Assembly: GCF_008831285.2 (NCBI RefSeq)
Contig: NC_045142.1
Location: 14,263,354-14,327,353, forward strand
DNA from: Nymphaea colorata
Lineage: Eukaryota; Streptophyta; Magnoliopsida; Nymphaeales; Nymphaeaceae
Length of the DNA stretch: 64,000 nucleotides
Direction: 5' to 3'
Positions within the stretch are counted from its first letter, which is position 1. Every line of letters starts with the position of its first letter. The translations under genes were made by a program, and so were the position numbers. Positions 58,111 to 64,000 of this stretch are shown one piece after another. The notes under the pieces were generated by a model. The model was not told the origin of the DNA. It did not search any database and saw only the letters and a program-made list of their open reading frames with translations.

Positions 58111-58238
58111 GCACACCCTTGTCGATGGCCTGACCTTCTTCCACGGCAGCAACATACACAACGACATCAGATTTGATCAGCATACCCTTGTCGGTGGCCT
58201 GACCTTCTTCCACGACAGCAACATTCACAACGACATCA
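58111..58238. repeat. 69-bp tandem duplication in copia B leader
   Basis: GCACACCCTTGTCGATGGCC at 58,111 recurs as GCATACCCTTGTCGGTGGCC at 58,180. The units share 'tgaccttcttccacg' and 'acaacgacatcag'. Element C has only one such unit. Confidence 0.9.
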
Positions 58239-58299
58239 GTTTTTTTTTTTTTTTTTTTTTTTTTTTTCTGTAACTTAACGTCTTCAACAGCAACACCAG

Positions 58300-58340
58300 G
58301 GTGCTAATCACGTCTCTACATGTTAAACGTGATTAGCCCC
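58300..58340 (-). ncRNA. DIS-like leader hairpin of element B
   Basis: In sense orientation the stem GCTAATCACGT pairs with ACGTGATTAGC (58,303-58,313 with 58,327-58,337), extended by GGG:CCC across a bulged A. The loop TTAACATGTAGAG carries ACATGT (58,318-58,323). It lies about 133 nt after the primer site. Confidence 0.65.
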
Positions 58341-58472
58341 TTTTCACCAACCAGTTTGATTGCTTTTTTTGTAATCAGTAGGGATTTCAGACGTGAAACC
58401 CTAGCTGACGGGAAAGATGAAAGGGGAGGAAAGGAGGGAAGGAGCGTGGAACCCTAAATCCCTAGGGCTGTC

Positions 58473-58484
58473 GCTCTGATACCA
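58473..58484 (-). other. Copia B primer-binding site
   Basis: TGGTATCAGAGC directly inside the 5' LTR. Confidence 0.92.
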
Positions 58485-58508
58485 TGTTCACTATGGGAGG
58501 AAGAAAGG

Positions 58509-58548
<40 letters not shown>

Positions 58549-58712
58549 CATTCTAATCTCCATTCACGTAACCCTAACTCATATTACAAGAGATTAGGGT
58601 ATTAACAACTTTACAAAATTAATCCACTAGAAATAAGAAAACAATAAAGTGGACCCTTTCAACTTTCTAAAATTTCAGAAAACCTCTAATCAACTTTTAA
58701 AAGTATTTAACA
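58485..58712 (-). repeat. Copia B 5' LTR
   Basis: On the plus strand it starts TGTTCACTATGGGAGGAAGA, contains a GA microsatellite (58,512-58,543) and ends TTTAACA. It resembles the element C LTRs in layout. Confidence 0.85.
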
Positions 58713-59284
58713 ATATATATATATATATATGTATGTATATACATGTTTGTGAGAGTTCTTTCTACGAAGATCTACTAAATTTGTTCATGATTTCAGTAAA
58801 TTTATTGGATTATTGTGATTCAATAGAAGTTTAGTCTGCTGTGAAGAGTTTTCCCATCCATTATTCTACAATCTTATATGTGTTGACAGTCTACACAATA
58901 TTTTTTACTTCTCTTGTGTGGTGATAGTCGATGGTTCATTTCTGATCAGCTTTATTCGACTATATATATATTCTCTTTTGGCTGAATTCTTGTGGACAGA
59001 TTTACGATGGCTGAAAATCCCAAACCTGATTCTTCTCATGAGTTTAAATTTGGGGCAATCCATTCCATTAGGGTTCTACAGTTAAGTTGGATGGCCTTAA
59101 CTATGAAATCTGGTTAAGGTTATTCATGATGTCGGTCACTGGACATCGCAAAAAATATTTACTTGAGGAAGATGAACCAATAATGAAGACTGGAAAGTAT
59201 GTTTCTTGTTAAGAGGATAACAACATGGTTATGTCTTGGATAATGAATAGTGTAGACTCTTCTATTGCTCTTACCATTGCATAT
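58713..59284 (+). pseudogene. Copia element D, second segment: rest of leader and gag start, cut by element C
   Basis: After the TA tract shared with 53,246 comes leader sequence, then ATG at 59,007 (MAENPKPDSSHEFKFG). After a frame change it reads STVKLDGLNYEIWLRLFMMS, VTGHRKKYLLEEDEP and NNMVMSWIMNSVDSSIALTI, the same gag N-terminus as in element B. A stop lies inside, and the sequence ends abruptly at the TG end of element C. The rest of D must lie beyond element C, outside the window. Confidence 0.78.
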
Positions 59285-59502
59285 TGTTGAATATTGGAGG
59301 AAGAAGGGGACGCGAGAGAGAGAGAGGGAGAGAGAGAGAGAGAGAGAGAAACACTTTCTACCTTATTCACGTGACCCTAATCTCATTTTAAAAGTGATTA
59401 GAGTTGGCAACATAACAATTACAAAATCAGTCCACTAAATATAAGAAAATATTTAAAGAACTACTATTCAACTTTTTGATATTGCAGAAACACTCTTTAA
59501 CA
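59285..59502 (-). repeat. Copia C 3' LTR
   Basis: 218 bp, starts TGTTGAATATTGGAGGAAGA on the plus strand and ends CTTTAACA. Holds a GA microsatellite at 59,313-59,350. Confidence 0.93.
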
Positions 59503-59515
59503 CTCCCCCTCAAGC
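59503..59515 (-). other. Copia C polypurine tract
   Basis: CTTGAGGGGGAG on the minus strand abutting the 3' LTR. Confidence 0.88.
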
Positions 59516-59559
59516 TGGAGCATAGATATCAATCATGCTCAGCTTGTTACAACCTCTCA

Positions 59560-59950
59560 GAAAATCGCCTATGGGAAGAGCCTTGGTGAACATATCAGCT
59601 GCCTGATCTTCAGAGGAGACATGAATAGTGCTAATAATTCCTTATTGAACTAAATCCCGAACATAGTGGCAATTCACTTCAATATGTTTTGTCCTTTCAT
59701 GAAAAATAGGATTGTTAGCAATATAGGTAGCCGCCTTGTTGTCATAATACATTTTCATTGAGAGATTCACTGAAACACCCAACTCTAAAAGTAATGATCT
59801 GACCCATGACATTTCAGCCGCAGTTTGAGTCATAGCACTATATTCCGACTCAGCACTAGATCGAGCCACCACATTCTGCTTCTTGCTCCTCCAAGAAATA
59901 AGATTACCTCCCACAAATACACAAAAACCTGTAGTAAACTTTCTATCATC
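59560..59950 (-). pseudogene. Copia C RNase H region
   Basis: GGNLISWRSKKQNVVARSSA, ESEYSAMTQTAAEMSWVRSL, YYDNKAATYIANNPIFHERT and KHIEVNCHYVRDLVQ: a complete C-terminal RNase H half, in frame. It is separated from RT by a small loss near 59,950, where A-D-Y-A should stand. Confidence 0.87.
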
Positions 59951-60935
59951 TACAGATCATCACTATATGCTTCAATGTCAACACCTTCTCCCTTTTTGAA
60001 CCATAACCCCTTTCCTGGGGCTGATTTCAGGTATCTGACAACCATTAGAGCAGCGTCCCAATGAACTTTCCTAGGTTTCTCTATGAATTGACTTAGTTTA
60101 TTCACAGCGAAGCTAATGTCAGGGCGAGTGACAGTCAAATATAGCAGTTTTCCTATTAGAGATCTGTAAGATTTAGAGTCAAAAAGCTCTGATTCATCAT
60201 CATGTATATGAATGTGAGAGTTCATGGGGAGAGTTGCAGGTTTAGCCCCTAATAAACATGTTTCTTGCAGAAGATCCAAAGCATATTTTTTCTGAGATAC
60301 CACAACTCCTTTACTACTACGGGCCACCTTAATACCAAGAAAATAACGGAGTTGTCCAAGGTCTTTTGTGACAAAGTGTTTCTGAAGAAACTCCTTTGTC
60401 TGAGCTATCTCTTGATCACTTTCTCCCGTGAGAACAATATCATCAACGTAAACAATTAATATCACTATACCAGATGTACCTTGCTTGATAAACAATGAGT
60501 GATCAAGTTGAGACCGACGAAAGCCACATTTAGATAAGACCTCAGATAGCTCATGAAACCATGCAGATAGCTCATGAAACCATGCATGAGGACTCTGTTT
60601 AAGCCCATAAATAGCCTTCTTAAATTTGCATACCTTGGAACACTCCCCCTGTCTTTCAAAACAAGGTGGTTGCTGCATATAGACAGTTTCAGAAAGATCT
60701 CCATATAGAAAAGCATTTTTCACATCCAGCTGAAATAAAGGCCATTGTCGCTGGATAGCAAGAGATATAATAAGTCGAATAGAGCCCAATCGAGCCACAG
60801 GTGAAAAGGTCTCAAAGAAGTCGACACCATAAGTCTGTATATCATTTAGCGACAAGACGTGCCTTGAACCGTTCAACTGAACCATCAGAATGATACTTGA
60901 TGGTGAACACCCACTTGGAGCCAACCACATCACAG
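59950..60935 (-). pseudogene. Copia C reverse transcriptase
   Basis: A long open stretch with QTYGVDFFETFSPVARLGSI, LDVKNAFLYGDLSETVYMQQ, FKKAIYGLKQSPHAWFHEL, YVDD at 60,439-60,450, DLGQLRYFLGIKVARSSKG and YLTVTRPDISFAVNKLSQFI. It is the best-preserved RT in the window. A 21-bp in-frame duplication (60,543-60,584) doubles seven codons (LSAWFHE). Confidence 0.9.
60543..60584. repeat. 21-bp tandem duplication in copia C RT
   Basis: CAGATAGCTCATGAAACCATG occurs twice in direct succession and keeps the frame. Confidence 0.95.
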
Positions 60936-61199
60936 TGCCTCGGTGGATCCACCAATTCCCAAGTCTCTCGAGTGATAAGAGCATCCATTTCCTCCTACAT
61001 GGCATGCCGCCACTGTGAATCTAACTTGATGGTGAGAAGAAGGGATCATGTGACTAGACAGAGCTCGATCAAACTGCACCAAACTTGTACTCAAATGGTC
61101 AGTAGAGACAGAATTAGAAATCAGGTGTAGTGTGCACTGTCGCTTTCCCTTACGAATAGCAATAGGGAGATCATCTGCATAGTGTTCATCATTTAAACC

Positions 61200-62304
61200 T
61201 GAATCAGTCTGATCAGTGGAGCTTACCTCTTGAGAAGACGGTGGTAGGCGGTTGGAAGAGGGACCAAGACGACGAGTGTAAACCAATGGAGGATCAAAGA
61301 AACGTTCATGTGACATAGGTTGAGATGGCGGTAAGGACTCAAGGGACACTGGTGGAATGGGAAGATGAACAGGTATAGGCATCTCAGACAAAGGAGGACT
61401 CGAAGGAGAAAAATAAGGACGAGACTCAAAAAATGTAACATCCGCACTGATAATCTCTTTCTTGGTCTGGGGATCGAAGCACTTATATCATTTTTGATTG
61501 GTAGAGTACCAATAAATACACATTTGATGGCTTGGGCAGCAAGTTTGTTTTTGTTTGGGCCTAGGATGTGTGCAAAGCAAGTGCATCCAAATACTTTGGG
61601 AGGTATATGAAATAGTGGTCGATTTGGATATAAAAGTTGAATGGGAATACGTTCTTGGATGGTTGACGAGGGTAATCTGTTAATGAGGTAACATGCAGTA
61701 AGAATAGCATCCCCCAAAAGTAGGTAGGCATGTGAGAATGCAACATGAGGGTACGGGCCACATTTAGGAGTTGTCGATGTTTGCGTTCGGCAACACCATT
61801 TTGTTGGGATGTGTGTGGACAAGTATATTGAGGTCGAATTCCATGATTGGCATAAAACTGAAGTAGAATGGAAGATTTGAATTCAAGAGCATTATTAGTG
61901 CGAATATTTTTGACAATGAAACCAAACTGAGTTTTTATTTCCTTGACAAATTTAGGAAGAATACATATGACTTCGGGATCTTTCCCGTAACAAGAATACC
62001 CAACTGACTCGAGTAAAATCATCAACCAAAACAAGATAATACCGAAAACGTGAGTGAAAGGAACCCGACTAGGACCCCACACATCCACATGAAGGAGGTC
62101 AAATGGACTTTGACTAGATGGTTCTTGACTCGAAGGAAAGCTACTCTGTGTATGTTTGCCTAATTGGCAAGCATCACATAATAAGGACTCTTGATATAGT
62201 AATACCTGGAAGCATGCGACGAAGTTTCGACACTGAAGGATGACCCAGTCTGAGATGCCACTGAAAAGGAGAAGGCTTTGAGGAGAATGAAGATGCAACA
62301 ACAT
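61200..62304 (-). pseudogene. Copia C integrase and linker region
   Basis: HLRLGHPSVSKLRRMLPG, CDACQLGKHTQSSFPSSQEP, FDLLHVDVWGPSRVPF, TNNALEFKSSILLQFYANHG, SQQNGVAERKHRQLLNVART, ILTACYLINRLPSSTIQERI and a proline-rich linker (LPIPPVSLESLPPSQPMSHE). Frameshifts at roughly 62,200, 61,980, 61,700 and 61,480 prevent a continuous product. Confidence 0.87.
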
Positions 62305-62782
62305 TTACTGGGACAGACAAGAAATAGAGACCCTCACGTTCATGGCCGCCACCAATCATCTTCCCAGTTAGTAAGTCCTGAAAAGAACATGTACCAGGGT
62401 AAAAAATGACTCTACACTTTAAATCAATAGCCAGCTGCTTAACAGATAACAAATTAACAGGAAACTGTGGAGCATAGAGCACATGGGTAATAGTGCCTAA
62501 ATGTGGGAGATAAATATCACCGCTGCCCAATACAGGAGATAGCTTGCCATAAGCCAGTCTGACATGCTGTGGTGTAGAGAACCAGACTAATGATGAAAAA
62601 ATATGTGGTTGATTACAACAGTGCCTGGAGGCGCCAGAATCTATCATCCACATCATATCTGGGTCATCGGTAGGAGCACCAACAGAGAAGGAAGAGTCTA
62701 TCACAGTCGTGCTGGCATATGAGAAGGAATTTCCAGCCATCTTGTAGTCATTGGAACCCTCAGACACATTACCATCAGCCAT
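62174..62782 (-). pseudogene. Copia C gag-less fusion: gag N-terminus joined to protease and pre-integrase
   Basis: A 202-codon open stretch starts MADGNVSEGSNDYKMAGNSF and passes straight from the first 25 gag residues into SSFSVGAPTDDPDMMWMIDS (protease D-S-G at about 62,635) and on to the GAG-pre-integrase part (VNLLSVKQLAID, FYPGTCSFQDLLTGK). All of the gag capsid region and the zinc knuckle are missing. Compared with element B, 931 bp are lost between two AGCAC words (junction at 62,709-62,713), keeping the frame. Confidence 0.88.
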
Positions 62783-63818
62783 AGTAAAATTCCAACCAGA
62801 ATTGTACTCACAATATGTATGTATAAGGTGCAGTAGTTAACTTCAACCAAGGCACGACAACATAGAAGAATCTGGAACACACTTATGGCTCCAATCATCA
62901 ACTCAGAAATTCACTAAAACAGGCAGCAACATAGGCACAAACTCAGGCAGCAAGTCAACAAAATAATTTCAGCCGATGGCTGCAACACAAGCAAGAACTT
63001 TACGATTAGCAGCAGTCCACAACTAATGAGACCTCAACTTATAGATTTCATATCCACGATCCGTAGATCATTCTGCTCCTCACGTCAAATTATATCCACA
63101 AGCAGTAGATTAACTCTGCCCCACACGGTCAACATAAAAATCTGATTACAGCAACAATAACCTCCACGAGATCCACTTAAGGATCAGGTTGAACACAACC
63201 ACAAAACAAATTGGCGGACTGTTTTCAGACGTGGATAGCAGGCAACACTTTTAGATGTCGATAATAGGTAGCAAACAAGCACAAGTTTGTCAGTAGAGAA
63301 ACCTGTCTCACTTCAACGATGCAGAGAGAAAACAGAAATCTGCCTACTCCATACAATTTCAAACTTGTCTCACTTCAACGATGCAGGAAAAAGACTGAAC
63401 CTGCCCACACGACATACCTTTGCCTGTGAGAATCCACCAGGCACCACACAACTAAACAAATCTGACTGCTCTAGCAGATCCAACATTCTTTGGCCTGAAC
63501 ATCTTCCACGGCTGCACTTGAGTTAGATTTGATTTTGCAGCAAGGTCTGATCTGATTCACCATTTCAGCGACGTGATAAGCTTCAACGGCAGCAGCTTTC
63601 AGCAACTTCACGACAGCAGCAGCAACACAAGGGTGCTAATCACGTTTTCACATGTTAAAAACGTGATTAGCCCCTATCCAACCAACCAATCAACTTGCTT
63701 GTTTTGTAAACAACAAGAACCGTAGGTGTGAAACCCTAGTTTGGCGGAAGAGAGGAGAGATGAGAGGAGAAGGGAACCCTAGGCGTGAAACCCTAGATCA
63801 CACAGCCCTAGGTCTATT
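62783..63818 (-). other. Copia C 5' leader
   Basis: About 1 kb of untranslated leader, longer than in B, with the conserved hairpin at 63,632-63,674 and repeated 'cacttcaacgatgcag' words at 63,310 and 63,371. Confidence 0.7.
63632..63674 (-). ncRNA. DIS-like leader hairpin of element C
   Basis: In sense orientation the stem GCTAATCACGTTTT pairs perfectly with AAAACGTGATTAGC (63,635-63,648 with 63,658-63,671), extended by GGG:CCC across one bulged A. The 9-nt loop TAACATGTG carries ACATGT (63,650-63,655). It lies about 145 nt after the primer site. Confidence 0.7.
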
Positions 63819-63830
63819 GCTCTGATACCA
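63819..63830 (-). other. Copia C primer-binding site
   Basis: TGGTATCAGAGC directly inside the 5' LTR. Confidence 0.92.
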
Positions 63831-64000
63831 TGTTGAATATTGGAGGAAGAAGGGGACGAGAGAGAGAGAGAGAGAGAGAGAGAAAAACACTTTCTACCTT
63901 ATTCACGTGACCCTAATCTCATATTAAAAGAGATTAGGATTGGCAACATAACAATTACAAAATCAGTCCACTAAATATAAGAAAATATTTAAAGAACTAC
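63831..64000 (-). repeat. Copia C 5' LTR (truncated by the window edge)
   Basis: 170 bases aligned with 59,285 onward; about 48 bases should follow outside the window. Holds a GA microsatellite at 63,857-63,881. Confidence 0.92.

Larger units (their letters stand above)
57709..58472 (-). other. Copia B 5' leader
   Basis: Untranslated region between the primer site and gag. Contains the conserved hairpin (58,300-58,340), a T-tract on the plus strand (58,240-58,267) and a 69-bp tandem duplication (58,111-58,238). Confidence 0.7.
53247..58712 (-). mobile_element. Ty1/copia element B, antisense, inserted in element D
   Basis: LTR-like ends at about 53,247-53,437 and 58,485-58,712, a perfect primer site next to the latter, and gag-protease-integrase-RT-RNase H on the minus strand. 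It lies within a TA tract of element D, so no target duplication can be read. The lower LTR lacks the first 30 or so bases and is much more diverged from its partner than expected. Frames are broken by stops and by tandem duplications of 40, 69 and about 91 bp. Confidence 0.9.
59285..64000 (-). mobile_element. Ty1/copia element C, antisense, inserted in gag of element D (right LTR cut by window edge)
   Basis: LTRs at 59,285-59,502 and 63,831 onward are nearly identical (about four substitutions in 117 compared bases outside the microsatellite), so this is the youngest insertion here. The primer site and purine tract are perfect. Pol domains are all recognisable but carry several frameshifts. 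Most of gag is deleted. The left flank is CATAT; its partner would be beyond the window. Confidence 0.92.

Overview
This window is nuclear DNA of a seed plant, very probably an angiosperm with a large, transposon-rich genome. It is AT-rich and gene-poor. It carries a degraded chloroplast rpoC1/rpoC2 insertion, Ty1/copia elements with initiator-tRNA-Met primer sites, hAT-like elements with 8-bp target duplications, many CT/GA/TA microsatellites, and one intron-rich gene whose parts match a plant WD40 protein family. The species cannot be named from the sequence. No prokaryotic-style operon, CRISPR array, rRNA or tRNA was seen.

Layout. Positions 1-31,980 hold no convincing host gene. They contain at least five broken copies, in both orientations, of a long noncoding repeat family here called R1. 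R1 has a recurring block order and TATA-bearing LTR-like parts (1-1.75 kb, 10.77-11.45 kb, 15.69-17.42 kb, 18.65-22.62 kb, 23.95-26.9 kb, with a further partial copy near 27 kb). Between these copies lie a Ty3/gypsy pol remnant (2.0-2.5 kb), a hAT-like element with a perfect 8-bp duplication (3.57-4.50 kb), a GC-richer block of possible organellar origin (4.75-5.11 kb) and the plastid insertion (8.26-10.5 kb).

From 32.2 to 50.85 kb lie eight exons, about 420 codons, of a plus-strand gene. It is the plant homologue of WDR6/Trm734, a WD40 partner of the tRNA wobble-position 2'-O-methyltransferase. Splice sites and phases agree at every junction. One single-base frameshift sits in a G-run of exon 5. 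Intron 6 is 11.3 kb and holds a 1.27-kb hAT-like element, a complete copia element (A, 42,332-47,604, with an ACTGA duplication), a cluster of hAT MITEs and two decayed extra copies of exon 7. The rest of the gene is not in the window.

From 52.6 kb to the end is a nest of copia elements. An older plus-strand element (D) is interrupted first by minus-strand element B (about 53.25-58.71 kb) and then by minus-strand element C (59,285 to beyond 64,000). All are broken by stops and frameshifts. C lacks most of gag through a 931-bp deletion at a 5-nt microhomology.

The most interesting signal is an RNA hairpin in the 5' leaders of B, C and D, 133-153 nt after the primer site. It has compensatory stem changes, a conserved bulged purine and a loop with the palindrome ACATGT. 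It looks like a retroviral dimer-initiation hairpin.
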